Origin: Desulfuromonadales bacterium
Lineage (GTDB): Bacteria > Desulfobacterota > Desulfuromonadia > Desulfuromonadales > JAGXHI01
Length of the DNA stretch: 64,000 nucleotides
Assembly: GCA_024636295.1 (NCBI GenBank)
Contig: JAGXHI010000068.1
Span: 1-64,000, forward strand
Direction of reading: 5' to 3'
The notes under the pieces were generated by a model. That model searched no databases, was not told the DNA's origin, and worked only from the letters and a program-made list of their open reading frames with translations. Each line of letters begins with the position of its first letter. Position 1 is the stretch's first letter. Below are positions 18,963-29,466 of the stretch, one piece after another. The translations under genes were made by a program, and so were the position numbers.

Positions 18963-19687
18963 CACCGACTCTCCCTCCGTCGGCGCAGCAGGAATCCGCT
19001 CGTCGCCGCAACTATCGCGGCGCCGACGATATAGCTTCCGCCCGGGATCAAAACCTTCCAGAGAATGGCCGTCGCGCCGGCGATCAGGGCTGTAAGGAGG
19101 AAAATTCTCCCACGCAGCTGCAAAGCCAGCAGGGCGATGAACATCGCGGGCAGAGCGTAATCGATCCCGAACGCGCCCCTGGGGATGAGGCTGCCGGCCA
19201 GGGCTCCGATGATGGTCGCGATGATCCAGGTCAGATTGGCGGCATGGTGAACCACCAGCGCCCGCCAGCGATCCCATCCGCCGGTGCGAAAACGGGTCAT
19301 GTTGACCGCGAAGCTCTCGTCGGTAATGCCGTAGGCGAAAAGCAGCAGAAAGCGCCGTCGCACACCCCGAAGCGGCACCGCCAAGGCCGAACTCATGAGG
19401 ACATGACGGAAGTTTACGACCAGGGTGGTCAGGACGATCGCCGGCGCTGAGGCGCCGGCGGCGAGCATGGCGACGGCGATGAACTGGGCGCTTCCGGCGA
19501 ATACCAGCACCGACATCAGGCCGATCCATGCAGGCGGCAGCCCCGCCTGCATCGCCAGAACGCCGAGAGCCATGCCGATGGGCAGGTAGCCCATGCAGAT
19601 CGGCAGGGCGGCAAGGAGACCTTCCCGTAGAATCTCGAGAGAAGGACGCCGGTTTCCCGGCGGATTTATTTCCGGATCGTGTCTCAT
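18962..19687 (-). CDS. azlC: AzlC-family permease subunit
   Basis: GLLAALPICMGYLPIGMALGVLA; VLVFAGSAQFIAVAML; NFRHVLMSSAL. Confidence 0.92.
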   Translation of the reverse strand: MRHDPEINPPGNRRPSLEILREGLLAALPICMGYLPIGMALGVLAMQAGLPPAWIGLMSVLVFAGSAQFIAVAMLAAGASAPAIVLTTLVVNFRHVLMSSALAVPLRGVRRRFLLLFAYGITDESFAVNMTRFRTGGWDRWRALVVHHAANLTWIIATIIGALAGSLIPRGAFGIDYALPAMFIALLALQLRGRIFLLTALIAGATAILWKVLIPGGSYIVGAAIVAATSGFLLRRRRESR

Positions 19688-19936
19688 TCCTCAACCATTC
19701 CGCCCGGCGGGATGTTTTTCGGGAGGTGATCTTTCCAACGGGATTAAAACTATCCCGAAACATCCTTCCTGTCAGCAAAATTTAGACTTCAGGCAGGCAA
19801 GGTCAAAAATCATCTCTCGCTCGTTCGCTGCGCCCATAAAGAAATTTCCCTCCGCGGCCTCAGTGACCTCCGGGTAAAAACGGTTTTGTGATTTGTTACC
19901 CCTAAATCGAAGAATATATTAACATTTTCGATCAAT

Positions 19937-21814
19937 TTGGCGGTTTACAAGCTTCGCGGCAGGATGTTAACATTCCAGATTGTCCGTAAGTTGTCCTCCT
20001 GCCGGAGAAAGTCCTTGAATATCCGAACCGCGCTTCCCGATGGGCTGCGGCAGCGTCTTACTGCGCTTCTCAGCCGTTTTCGCGTGAGCGAAAACACCTT
20101 CATGATCATCCTGGCGGTGGGCATCGGCCTGCTGTCGGGACTCGGGAATTACGCCTTCCGCAAGCTGATCGATTTCGTCCACTGGGCGGTCGTTGTGCAA
20201 GGATCCGATCTTTTCGGCATCTCCTTCCACACGTGGAGTTTCTCCCGGCTCCTGGTGGTTCTTTTCCCCGTCGCAGGGGGTCTTCTGATGATCCCCTTTT
20301 ATATCTTTTTCGGACGGGACCTGAAATTCAACTTCGCCCGTTTCCTGGCCGCAGTCAATCTGAAGGGGGGGAAAATACCCGGGCGGACTATTTTCACCCG
20401 GGGGGCGGCGAGCGCCATCGTTCTCGGCACCGGTGGTTCGGCCGGGCAGGAAGGGCCTATTGCCCAGATAGGCGGCGCCATCGGCAGCCGCATCGGCAGC
20501 GCCTTCAAGATGAGCGGCGACCGTCTCAAGATCCTGGTGGCCTGCGGGGTCTCCGGAGGGGTGGCCGCCACTTTCAATGCTCCCATCGCCGGGGTTTTTT
20601 TCGCCCACGAGATCGTTCTTCTCTCCTCCTTCGAGCTGTCGAGTTTCACCTCCATCGTGATTGCCAGCGGCATGAGCACCGTGGTCTCCCGCGCCCTGCT
20701 GGGGAACATCCCCGCCTTCCGGGTGCCGCCCTATACGTTGTCCTCCGCCTGGGAATTGATTTTTTACGTGGTCCTGGGGATGATCATCGGGGTGTTGGCG
20801 GCTCTTTTCATCTCAGGGCATTTTCGTATCAAGGACCGCTTTGCGGCCCTTAAGGTGCCGCCACTGGTCAAACCCGTCATCGGCGGCGCCCTGGTGGGGG
20901 TGATCGGCATTTTCTTTCCGCAGGTGTTCGGCAACGGCTACGAGTTCATGGAAGTGGTCCTGCACGGGGAGGGAGTCTGGCTCCTGCTCACGGCGCTGAT
21001 CCTCTTCAAGGCCCTGGCCACCTCCTTCACTGTGGGATCGGGGCTTCCAGGAGGGCTCTTTGCCCCCTCTCTGTACATCGGCGCCATGGCCGGGGGCGCA
21101 TTCGGAAAACTGATCCAGATGATTTTCCCGGCGATGGGGCTCTCACCGGGAGCCTATGCCCTGGTGGGCATGGGGGCCTTTCTCTCCGCCGCCACTCACG
21201 CCCCGATGACCGCGATTTTCCTGCTTTTCGAGATGACCAGCTCCTATGAGGTCATTGTTCCCATCATGCTGGCGTGCGTGACCGGAACGGCCATCAGCCG
21301 CCGATACAAGAAGGAGAGCCTCGAGACCGAGGAGCTGGCCCGCGAGGGGATTGACCTGGAGGCCGGAAAAGAGCGCAATATCATGAAATCCCTCAAGGTG
21401 GGGGAGGTCATGACGCGCGATCCCGAGGCGCTCCCCGAAAATATGACACTGCGCCAGTTCACTCAGTTCATCGCCAGCACCCGCCATACGAACTTCCCTC
21501 TGGTGAACCGGGCGGGGGATCTGACGGGGATCATCTCCGTACAGGATTTCATGGGGGTGGTCTTCGAGCGGGACCTCATGGACCTGATCGTGATCAAGGA
21601 GCTGGCCACCACCAACGTGATCACCGTGACCGAGGCTGAGGATCTCGACCAGGCCATGCGCCGGATCGGCTACCGCAATATCGAGCAGCTCCCGGTGGTG
21701 TCCCATGAAAGCGGGCGGAAGCTGGTGGGGATCATTTCCCGCCGCGACATGGTTTCAGCTTACAACCGGGCCCTGATGGCCCGCACATTGAAATTCGAGA
21801 ACGATGACGACTGA
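19937..21814 (+). CDS. ClC-family chloride channel with C-terminal CBS domains
   Basis: GTGGSAGQEGPIAQIGGAIGS, GSGLPGGLFAPSLYIGA, tandem CBS; N-terminal start uncertain. Confidence 0.93.
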   Translation: MAVYKLRGRMLTFQIVRKLSSCRRKSLNIRTALPDGLRQRLTALLSRFRVSENTFMIILAVGIGLLSGLGNYAFRKLIDFVHWAVVVQGSDLFGISFHTWSFSRLLVVLFPVAGGLLMIPFYIFFGRDLKFNFARFLAAVNLKGGKIPGRTIFTRGAASAIVLGTGGSAGQEGPIAQIGGAIGSRIGSAFKMSGDRLKILVACGVSGGVAATFNAPIAGVFFAHEIVLLSSFELSSFTSIVIASGMSTVVSRALLGNIPAFRVPPYTLSSAWELIFYVVLGMIIGVLAALFISGHFRIKDRFAALKVPPLVKPVIGGALVGVIGIFFPQVFGNGYEFMEVVLHGEGVWLLLTALILFKALATSFTVGSGLPGGLFAPSLYIGAMAGGAFGKLIQMIFPAMGLSPGAYALVGMGAFLSAATHAPMTAIFLLFEMTSSYEVIVPIMLACVTGTAISRRYKKESLETEELAREGIDLEAGKERNIMKSLKVGEVMTRDPEALPENMTLRQFTQFIASTRHTNFPLVNRAGDLTGIISVQDFMGVVFERDLMDLIVIKELATTNVITVTEAEDLDQAMRRIGYRNIEQLPVVSHESGRKLVGIISRRDMVSAYNRALMARTLKFENDDD

Positions 21815-24029
21815 TCTGTTGAAAGGGCTCAATCCCACGCAGCGCAAGGCGGTCCTCCACGGCGAGGGCCCCCTGCTGATCCTGGCCGGGGCGGGCTCGG
21901 GCAAGACACGGACACTCACCCACCGGGTGGCCCACCTCATCCGTGAGCGGGGCGCGGCGCCCTGGAGCATCCTCGCCGTCACTTTCACCAACAAGGCGGC
22001 TGGAGAGATGCGGGAGCGCCTGGAGAAGATCCTTGGCGCCGGAATCGAAATGCCCTGGGTGAGCACCTTCCATTCCGCCTGCGTGCGAATTCTGCGGCGC
22101 GAAATTTCAGCACTGGGCTATTCCTCGGGATTCACGATCTACGACGACCAGGACCAGGAGCGGCTGCTTCGGGACATCCTGAAGGAACTGGGGATCTCCG
22201 ATCGCCTTCTCAAGCCTCGGGCGGCGGCCGCGGCCATCGACGGCTGGAAGAACCGAGGGGTGCTCCCGGAGAAGGCCGAGCGCTTCGACATGTACCGCGA
22301 GACCGCGGCGAAGGTCTACGAGGCCTATCAGGAACGCCTCCAGAGGGCGAACGCCGTCGATTTTGGAGATCTCCTGCTGCTGACCGTGCGCCTGTTCGAG
22401 GAGCATCCAGAGGTGCTCACGCGCTGGCGAGAGCGCTTCCGGCACATCCTGGTGGATGAGTTCCAGGACACAAACGCCGTACAGTACCGGCTGGTGCGGC
22501 TGCTGACCTTCGAGCCCTGGAACATCTGCGTGGTGGGGGACGACGACCAGTCGATCTACAAGTGGCGGGGAGCCGATATCGGCAATATTCTGGGGTTCGA
22601 GCGGGATTTTCCGGGGGCTACCGTGGTTCGCCTGGAGCAGAACTACCGCTCGACCTCCACCATCCTGGAAGCCGCCGGCGAAGTGGTGGCCCGCAACGTA
22701 GGGCGCAAGGGCAAAACCCTGTGGACGGAAAATCCCGCCGGGGAGCGGATCACCCTGGAGGCGCTGCCCGATGACCTGGAAGAGGCCCGATTTACCGCCG
22801 GCGAGATCCGACGCCTGAAAGAATCCGGCCGGCGTCTGCGGGAGATCGCCGTTTTTTACCGCACCAACGCCCAGTCCCGCTCCCTGGAGGAGGCTCTGCG
22901 CGGACAGGGGCTCCCCTATGTGATGTTCGGGGGGATCAAGTTCTACTCCCGGGCGGAGGTGAAAGACATCATCGGCTACCTGCGGCTTCTGGTCAATCCC
23001 GCCGATTCCGTCTCGGGAAGACGAATCATCAATGTTCCAGCCCGGGGGATCGGGGCCGCGACCGTAGCGAAAATCGCCGCCCAGGAAGAGAGAGCGGGGG
23101 GATTCCTCTCTGCCTGCCGTCTGGCTATCGAGGAAGGGGTTCTCAAGGGCGCCGCGGCCCGGAAGGTGCGCGATTTCGTCAAACTCATCGAGAGTTTTGC
23201 CGAAGCGATGGATCAGATTCCTTATCCGGAATTGACCGCCCGGATCATTCAGGAGACGGGATATGGCCCCGAACTCCAGGAAGAAGCCGAAGGCGCCCTT
23301 GCCGAGTCGGACCGGCAGGAGGCCAAGGGGCGCATGGAAAACCTGAACCAGCTTCTCGCCGGAATGGAGGAGCACCTCGGCTCCGAAGGGACCCTCCAGG
23401 AATACCTGGAGCAGGTCGCCCTGATCACCGATCTCGACTCCTACGATCCCAGCCTCGACCGGGTCACCCTCATGACCCTCCACGCCGCCAAGGGGCTGGA
23501 GTTTCCCGTCGTCTTCATGAGCGGCATGGAGGAAGGATTGTTTCCACATTCCCGCTCCGACAACGGGGAGGATATCGAGGAGGAGCGCCGCCTCTGTTAC
23601 GTGGGAATGACCCGGGCCATGGAAAAGCTCCACCTCACCCATGCCCGCCGCCGGCGTATCTACGGCGACTGGCAGTTCAATCCCCCCAGCCGTTTTCTCG
23701 CTGAAATTCCCGCCCATCTCCTGGACCGGCCCGAAGAGCCGGCCTTGCGCACCCCGCCCGCCCACAATCTCGCCTCCGTTTTCGAGAATCTGGCCCCTTC
23801 GCCCTTCGAGGCGGAGGACGAGGATGAATTCTTCGAAGAGGAAGTGCGGGCCGTCCCCGAACCCGAAGAGGGCCTCCGGATCGGCGTCCGCGTGCGCCAT
23901 GTCCGGTTCGGCATCGGCACCGTGCGCCGTATCGAAGGCGCCGGCGAAAAACAGAAAGTGACCGTCTGGTTCAATTCCGTCGGACCCAAGAAACTGCTGC
24001 TGAAATTTGCCGGGCTGGAGCCGGCTTAG
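21804..24029 (+). CDS. pcrA: UvrD/PcrA-type ATP-dependent DNA helicase
   Basis: LILAGAGSGKTRTLTHR, VGDDDQSIYKWRGAD, TLHAAKGLEFPVVF. Confidence 0.95.
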   Translation: MTTDLLKGLNPTQRKAVLHGEGPLLILAGAGSGKTRTLTHRVAHLIRERGAAPWSILAVTFTNKAAGEMRERLEKILGAGIEMPWVSTFHSACVRILRREISALGYSSGFTIYDDQDQERLLRDILKELGISDRLLKPRAAAAAIDGWKNRGVLPEKAERFDMYRETAAKVYEAYQERLQRANAVDFGDLLLLTVRLFEEHPEVLTRWRERFRHILVDEFQDTNAVQYRLVRLLTFEPWNICVVGDDDQSIYKWRGADIGNILGFERDFPGATVVRLEQNYRSTSTILEAAGEVVARNVGRKGKTLWTENPAGERITLEALPDDLEEARFTAGEIRRLKESGRRLREIAVFYRTNAQSRSLEEALRGQGLPYVMFGGIKFYSRAEVKDIIGYLRLLVNPADSVSGRRIINVPARGIGAATVAKIAAQEERAGGFLSACRLAIEEGVLKGAAARKVRDFVKLIESFAEAMDQIPYPELTARIIQETGYGPELQEEAEGALAESDRQEAKGRMENLNQLLAGMEEHLGSEGTLQEYLEQVALITDLDSYDPSLDRVTLMTLHAAKGLEFPVVFMSGMEEGLFPHSRSDNGEDIEEERRLCYVGMTRAMEKLHLTHARRRRIYGDWQFNPPSRFLAEIPAHLLDRPEEPALRTPPAHNLASVFENLAPSPFEAEDEDEFFEEEVRAVPEPEEGLRIGVRVRHVRFGIGTVRRIEGAGEKQKVTVWFNSVGPKKLLLKFAGLEPA

Positions 24030-24237
24030 AGCAAAATTGGCTCTCCGGTTAAGATACGGACCTGCGGTCAGCTCTCGATGTAAAAACCTGCCGCCCAAGA
24101 CCCTGTCCCGGATGCGACCTGCGGACACCCCTGCTGGAGCTGATTTTTTAATCCCTTCCCTCCTTTGCTATCCTTGCGGAGAATTCATTGTTCCTCGACA
24201 AAGGACATGCAGGCTCTACCTCTTGTCGGAGAAAATG

Positions 24238-24462
24238 CTATCTCAAGGGTTCGAAGAGATATTCCAGTCCGTTCACCTTGATCTCATACACCGCCCGCAG
24301 CATCCTGCCGAGCCTGCCTTCGGGAAAACCCCGCTGAGCGAACCAGACGACGTAGGGTTCAGGCAGGTCGATCAGCCGCATGCCCTCATGTTTGCCGAAG
24401 GGCATACGCATTTCGGCGAGATCGAGAAGGGCCTTGTGATCGAATGAGGGGGTGGATTCCAT
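24238..24462 (-). CDS. DUF3820 family protein
   Basis: MPFGKHEGMRLIDLPEPYVVWFAQRGFPEGRLGRMLRAVYEIKVNGLE. Confidence 0.8.
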   Translation of the reverse strand: MESTPSFDHKALLDLAEMRMPFGKHEGMRLIDLPEPYVVWFAQRGFPEGRLGRMLRAVYEIKVNGLEYLFEPLR

Positions 24463-24818
24463 TGTTTGCCTGGGAAACGGGATCGAAAAAGTAGCAATCT
24501 TATACCCGGCTTCCGGCATTTTTGCAAGGCTGAGCACCGCGGCATCCACTTTGGCGATTTCCGGGCGGCAATACACGGCGTGGCGGCAGGTGCGGCGCCA
24601 CGCCGTCGGAGAGGGTGCTGATGCCAGAGGCAGGAAAGATGCTCGGCATCAGCCGGTTGCGAGAAAAAAGGGAGAGAAATTATCCGGGTCTCCGCCGGCC
24701 TCTCCTTTCGCCGGACAGTCCGCGCCCGATCAAAATGGATTCGGTTGCCGTCAGGTTGCCGCCGGAGGGGAAGAAATGGTAGAAAAGGGAGAGTGTCGAA
24801 TAGAAATGGAGAATAGAT

Positions 24819-25364
24819 TTGCGTGCGGAGAAAACAGTGAAGAAGCTCTTGTTTGCCGTCGGGATAATTTTTTTACTGATGGGCTGTTCCGATGGAGACT
24901 GGCGTACCGCCAGCCGGGAGCCGGCAGGAATCGCCCCCGATCCGTCGATGACCTCCGAGGCCGTACTGCAGGTGTATGCCGCCCCCGCCTGGGGATGGCG
25001 CGGCTGGTTTGCGGTGCACACCTGGATCGCCGCCAAGCGAACCGCCGAACCGTTCTATACCGTCTATGAGGTTATCGGCTGGAGGAAGCACCGCGGCCTC
25101 CCGGTGGTGCGGATCGCCAGGGATGCGCCCGACCGGTTCTGGTTCGGCGAAAAGCCGAAGCTGCTTGTCAATCACCAGGGTCCCAGGGTGGATGCCCTGA
25201 TCGACGAGGTCGAAAAGGCGGCGAGGTCCTATCCGTGGCCAGGAACCTACCGCGCCTTCCCCGGACCGAACAGCAACACCTTTACCGCATGGATCGCCAG
25301 GGAAGTTCCCGCCCTTGATCTCGATCTGCCCTTATCCGCCATCGGCAGCGGATATGCCGATTGA
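24819..25364 (+). CDS. DUF3750 domain-containing lipoprotein, possibly C-terminally truncated
   Basis: VYAAPAWGWRGWFAVHTWIAAKRTAEPFYTVYEVIGWRKHRG; WPGPNSNTF-type motif; ends soon after LPLSAIGSGY. Confidence 0.78.
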   Translation: MRAEKTVKKLLFAVGIIFLLMGCSDGDWRTASREPAGIAPDPSMTSEAVLQVYAAPAWGWRGWFAVHTWIAAKRTAEPFYTVYEVIGWRKHRGLPVVRIARDAPDRFWFGEKPKLLVNHQGPRVDALIDEVEKAARSYPWPGTYRAFPGPNSNTFTAWIAREVPALDLDLPLSAIGSGYAD

Positions 25365-25445
25365 CCTGTGGATTAAGTAATCCACGCTTTGGCAAAAGCT
25401 TTTCTGAACAGATCCAGGTCAGGATCATCGCGCATCGTAAGTCCT

Positions 25446-26408
25446 TCAGACCGAAATCAGCTTTCTTATTCTCTCGGGCTCCTCTCCCAGCCACTTGGGA
25501 TTTTGCGCGGTCGCGTCGAAGAGGGAGGAGTTCTTGAAGGGTTCGAATTCTCCCTGTGCGGCGGCCGGAGCGGTTTTTGCCAGCAGCGCCTGCACCTGCG
25601 TTTCGTTCAGGGGGCGGAAGCTGCGTGCGGCCTCGCATGCCTGATCGAGGATCTCCAGGCTGTCGATACCCGTTATGACCACCGAAGTCGGCAGGTTCAG
25701 GGCGTAATGCAGGCACTCGATTGCAGACACCGTTCCTGAGCGCAGGATGATGCCGTTGGCCATGCTCTTCATCCCGAGGACGCCGATCCGGCGCTTCACC
25801 AGCTCCGGCAGGACCTCCTTCTCAAAGCTGCGATAGTGGGCGTCCATGACATTCAGGGGCAATTGCACCGTATCGAAGCTGAAGCCGTTCTCTTCGGCGA
25901 CGGAAAGCATCCGCAGGTGGATGGCCGGATCCTTGTGCCCTGTAAAGCCGAGGTAGCGGATTTTGCCCGCCTCCCGAGCGGCAAGCAGGGCGGCGTGAGC
26001 TCCTTCGGGGTCGAAGACGCGGTCCGGATCTTCGAGCCGGATGATCTCATGGTGCTGGACCAGATCGATGCAGTCGGTCTGCAGCCGCTGCAACGATTCT
26101 TCAAGCTGACGGATCGCCTCGCGCCGGGAGCGGCCGTCGATTTTGGTCATCAGAAACGCCTTCTTTCGATAGCCGTCGCGAAGGGCCTTGCCCATCCGCA
26201 TCTCGCTCGCCCCCCCGTTGTAATCCCAGGAGTTGTCAAGAAAATTGATGCCGCGGTCGAGCGCCGTGCGGACGAGTCGGATGGCCAGGGGCTCATCGAC
26301 GGTCGAAAGGCCGAGATGCCAGCCGCCGAGACCGATGATCGAAACTTTTTCGCCGGTGCCGCCAAGATCGCGCCGGCGGATTTCCGGGTCTATTTCACGA
26401 ATCGACAT
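25446..26408 (-). CDS. Aldo/keto reductase
   Basis: IIGLGGWHLG, NFLDNSWDYNGGASE, LQTDCIDLVQHHE. Confidence 0.92.
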   Translation of the reverse strand: MSIREIDPEIRRRDLGGTGEKVSIIGLGGWHLGLSTVDEPLAIRLVRTALDRGINFLDNSWDYNGGASEMRMGKALRDGYRKKAFLMTKIDGRSRREAIRQLEESLQRLQTDCIDLVQHHEIIRLEDPDRVFDPEGAHAALLAAREAGKIRYLGFTGHKDPAIHLRMLSVAEENGFSFDTVQLPLNVMDAHYRSFEKEVLPELVKRRIGVLGMKSMANGIILRSGTVSAIECLHYALNLPTSVVITGIDSLEILDQACEAARSFRPLNETQVQALLAKTAPAAAQGEFEPFKNSSLFDATAQNPKWLGEEPERIRKLISV

Positions 26409-26626
26409 GGCTCTTCCCTCTTGTTTCTTGTGGAGATGAATGTTGTAAATCTGCTATACAGTAGCAGTCCGAGGGACATTGTCAAAGTGCCGGAGAACCT
26501 GGACAACGAACAGATCAAAGTGACCCCGGCGCCTTAAGGCGACCACTCGTTGTCGACATCGATGAACATGAATGAGAGAGAATCCTTGCCATTGTTCGCT
26601 GAATTATCAGCTTTTGAGGAGGGCGT

Positions 26627-27916
26627 ATGACTGACGCGGAACTTGATTTCAGAATCGAACGGCTCGGTGAATGCCGCTTCCCGTCTCCCATGCAGGAGGC
26701 TCGCTTCATTGATGATGGAGAGCGCCTTCTTTACCATGATCGGTATCGGGATCTGCAGCCGTTTATCGAGGCGAACAGGGAGCCGCCGGCCATGGAGCTG
26801 GGCGGCCCCCGCGAGCGGGTATTTTTCGATCCGGCGACCATCTCCTGCGGCATCGTCACCTGCGGAGGCCTCTGCCCCGGCATCAACGACGTCATACGCG
26901 CCGTGGTCCTGAGCCTTTATCACCATTACGGAGTTCGGCGAGTCTACGGTTTCCGTTACGGCTACGAGGGGCTGGTCAAGCGCCATGGACACCTCCCCCT
27001 CGTCCTCAATCCCGAAATGGTGAATCAGATCAGCGAATCGGGAGGGACGATCCTCGCTTCCTCCCGTGGTCCCCAGGATCCGGCCGAGATGGTCGATTAT
27101 CTGGAAGAATTAGGCGTCGGCATCCTCTTCGCCATCGGTGGCGACGGCACCCTGAAGGGGGCTGCCGGGATCGCCGAAGAAGCGGCCCGTCGAGAAAGGC
27201 GGATCAGCGTCATCGGCATCCCCAAGACAATCGACAACGATATCAGCTTCATCCAGAAGACATTCGGATTCGAGACCGCCGTTGCCGAAGCTCACAGGGC
27301 CATCTACGCCGCTCACACTGAGGCGACCGGAGCTCGCAACGGTATCGGGCTGGTGAAGCTGATGGGGCGTGACTCCGGTTTTATTGCCGCCCACGCAGCC
27401 TTTATCGACAGCCAGGTGAATTTCTGCCTGGTGCCGGAGGCGCCTTTCACTCTCGAGGGTTTCTTTCGGAGCCTGGGTGAGAGGATGCGGAAGCGGGGTC
27501 ATGCGGTCATCGCGGTGGCCGAAGGCGCCGGACAGGAGCTGCTGACAGGATCGGCGGACCGCGATGCTTCGGGGAATGTCAAGCTCGGCGATATCGGCAT
27601 GTACTTGCGCGACGCCATCAGGAATCATTTCGCCGCCGCCGGGGTGAGGACCAACCTCAAGTATATCGATCCGAGCTACATCATTCGCAGTCAACCGGCC
27701 AATCCTCACGACTCGGCCCTCTGCCTGCTGCTTGGCCACAATGCCGTACATGCCGGCATGAGCGGTCGGACCGGCATGGTGGTGGGGCTGTGGAACAATC
27801 GGGTCACCCATGTCCCCATAAGTCTGGCGACCCGGCAGAGAAAAAAGATCGATCCCGAGGGTTGGCTCTGGAGCAGTGTTCTGGCGTCCACCGGCCAACC
27901 CCGGGAACTGCGCTGA
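26627..27916 (+). CDS. ATP-/PPi-dependent 6-phosphofructokinase
   Basis: GGLCPGINDVIRAVV, IGGDGTLKGA, IPKTIDNDI, VKLMGRDSGFIA. Confidence 0.93.
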   Translation: MTDAELDFRIERLGECRFPSPMQEARFIDDGERLLYHDRYRDLQPFIEANREPPAMELGGPRERVFFDPATISCGIVTCGGLCPGINDVIRAVVLSLYHHYGVRRVYGFRYGYEGLVKRHGHLPLVLNPEMVNQISESGGTILASSRGPQDPAEMVDYLEELGVGILFAIGGDGTLKGAAGIAEEAARRERRISVIGIPKTIDNDISFIQKTFGFETAVAEAHRAIYAAHTEATGARNGIGLVKLMGRDSGFIAAHAAFIDSQVNFCLVPEAPFTLEGFFRSLGERMRKRGHAVIAVAEGAGQELLTGSADRDASGNVKLGDIGMYLRDAIRNHFAAAGVRTNLKYIDPSYIIRSQPANPHDSALCLLLGHNAVHAGMSGRTGMVVGLWNNRVTHVPISLATRQRKKIDPEGWLWSSVLASTGQPRELR

Positions 27917-27921
27917 GGTTC

Positions 27922-28482
27922 TCAGGATTCCATGAGCAGTATGGCGTCGGCCACTTCCTTGAGGCTCTTGCGCTTATCCATGGCGAGTTTCTGCATCCTG
28001 CGGTAGGCCTCGGGCTCGTTGAGCCCCTGTCGGATAAGGGCTCCCTTGGCTTTTTCGATCACTTTGCGCGTCTCCAGGGTCTCCTTGAGCTGCGCCACCT
28101 CGTCACGCAGGGTGGAAATCTCGACAAACTGGTGGATGGCCAGATCGACGGCAGGATAGAGCTGTTCGCCGCGAAAGGGCTTCACCACGTAACTCATGAT
28201 ACCGGCTAGTCTCGCCCGCTCTACCGTTTCGGCATCGGCCGTGCCGGTCAGCAGAACGATCGGCACCGGGTGATCTCTGCCTATTTTTTCAGCGGCTCGG
28301 ATTCCATCCATTATCGGCATGGAAACATCCATGACGATCAGCAGGGGCTTTAAACGCCTCGCCAGATCGACCGCCTCCCTGCCGTTCTCGGCTTCCAGGA
28401 TCTCTTCAAAACCATACCGGGCCAGGGTTTCCGCCACCTGGCGTCGAATCAACGGTTCGTCATCGACTACGAGTGCAGTTCT
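27922..28482 (-). CDS. ANTAR-domain response regulator (RNA-binding antiterminator; GnfR-like candidate)
   Basis: Receiver (VVDDEPLIRR...VMDVSMPIMDG) plus ANTAR (VIEKAKGALIRQGLNEPEAYRRMQKLAMDKRKSLKEVADAILL). Confidence 0.9.
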   Translation of the reverse strand, partial: RTALVVDDEPLIRRQVAETLARYGFEEILEAENGREAVDLARRLKPLLIVMDVSMPIMDGIRAAEKIGRDHPVPIVLLTGTADAETVERARLAGIMSYVVKPFRGEQLYPAVDLAIHQFVEISTLRDEVAQLKETLETRKVIEKAKGALIRQGLNEPEAYRRMQKLAMDKRKSLKEVADAILLMES

Positions 28483-28554
28483 CATCGGCAATACCCTCTC
28501 CGTTTGCATGGGGCGGTATCAGCGCCCTGTTGTCGCTCCGTTAAAGAATACTGC

Positions 28555-28590
28555 AAAAAAAAGGCCGCCGCCCTCGAACAGGGCGGCGGC
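28555..28590 (-). terminator. Intrinsic terminator (minus strand) after porin gene
   Basis: GCCGCCGCCCT-GTTCG-AGGGCGGCGGC followed by T8 on minus strand. Confidence 0.9.
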
Positions 28591-28622
28591 ATATCATCGA
28601 CAGGAGGCAAAGCTATCGACAA

Positions 28623-29351
28623 TCAAAAGGCAAAAGTAGCGGTCAGTCCGAAAACGGTTTCGCTGTCGATCGCTGATTTGGCGTCATCACTGATCGGGGC
28701 CGAATAGAGAAAAGAGGGGCTCACACTGAAATTTTCGTTGAGCGCGTAGTCGACTCCGAGACTCAGCTCGTAATTGTGCCAGTCGGAATAGTCCCCGACG
28801 GCATAGTCGCTGTTCTGGTTGTAGCTGACGGCTGCGCCGAGGCCGAGGCTCAGGCTATCGGAAAAATCGAAACCGTGGCCTATGGCGAATTGATAGAACA
28901 GACCGTCTTCGTCCGCCTTGTCGTAATCATAATAAACGGTCAGGGAAGGCTCGAGAATGGTCGAGAGGCCGATACCCAGGTAGAGTTCGTTGGTGTCCTC
29001 CAGCCCTTCGAGCTGATAGAAGATATTGCCCACGCTAAGGGAGACGAAATCGTTCAAATCGAAGGTATAATCGAGCACGATATCGGTTTCGGTGATTTCC
29101 CCACCCTTGAGACCGGCGCCCTCGTCACCACTCAGCTGAAGGTTGCTCCAGTAACTGACGGTGAAACCGTAGGCGGAAAGATCCACGCCACCCTGGGCGA
29201 CCGGTTCACCGCCGCTGAGATCGAACCCCCGCCAGAGATACTTGTTGAATACGCCGATGTAGGCGTCCCCTTCGACATTCACCGCCTGAGCGGGAACAAG
29301 GGTGGTGGCGACCAGGACAACTGCTGCCAGTGCGACAAAAAACTTCTTCAT
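28623..29351 (-). CDS. TorF-family putative porin
   Basis: Signal peptide MKKFFVALAAVVLVATTLVPAQA; YIGVFNKYLWRGFDLSGGEPVAQGGVDLS; C-terminal beta strand ending in F. Confidence 0.82.
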   Translation of the reverse strand: MKKFFVALAAVVLVATTLVPAQAVNVEGDAYIGVFNKYLWRGFDLSGGEPVAQGGVDLSAYGFTVSYWSNLQLSGDEGAGLKGGEITETDIVLDYTFDLNDFVSLSVGNIFYQLEGLEDTNELYLGIGLSTILEPSLTVYYDYDKADEDGLFYQFAIGHGFDFSDSLSLGLGAAVSYNQNSDYAVGDYSDWHNYELSLGVDYALNENFSVSPSFLYSAPISDDAKSAIDSETVFGLTATFAF

Positions 29352-29466
29352 CTTTCTTTTTCTCCTTTTCGAGGTTAGGGATTCCCAGGGGCGAAGACAT
29401 ACATCAGGTATGTCGAAGCCCTGAAAAAACGGGTTGAGGCCGAAGGTTGAACTTTTTGCTTCTTTA

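Noticed and set aside
18639-19778. 379-aa ORF reading as one protein
   Set aside because: Only its C-terminal 107 aa are real (AzlD, start 18962); the N-terminal part is out of frame with AzlC
22107-24128. 673-aa minus-strand ORF opposite pcrA/uvrD
   Set aside because: Antisense shadow of helicase gene
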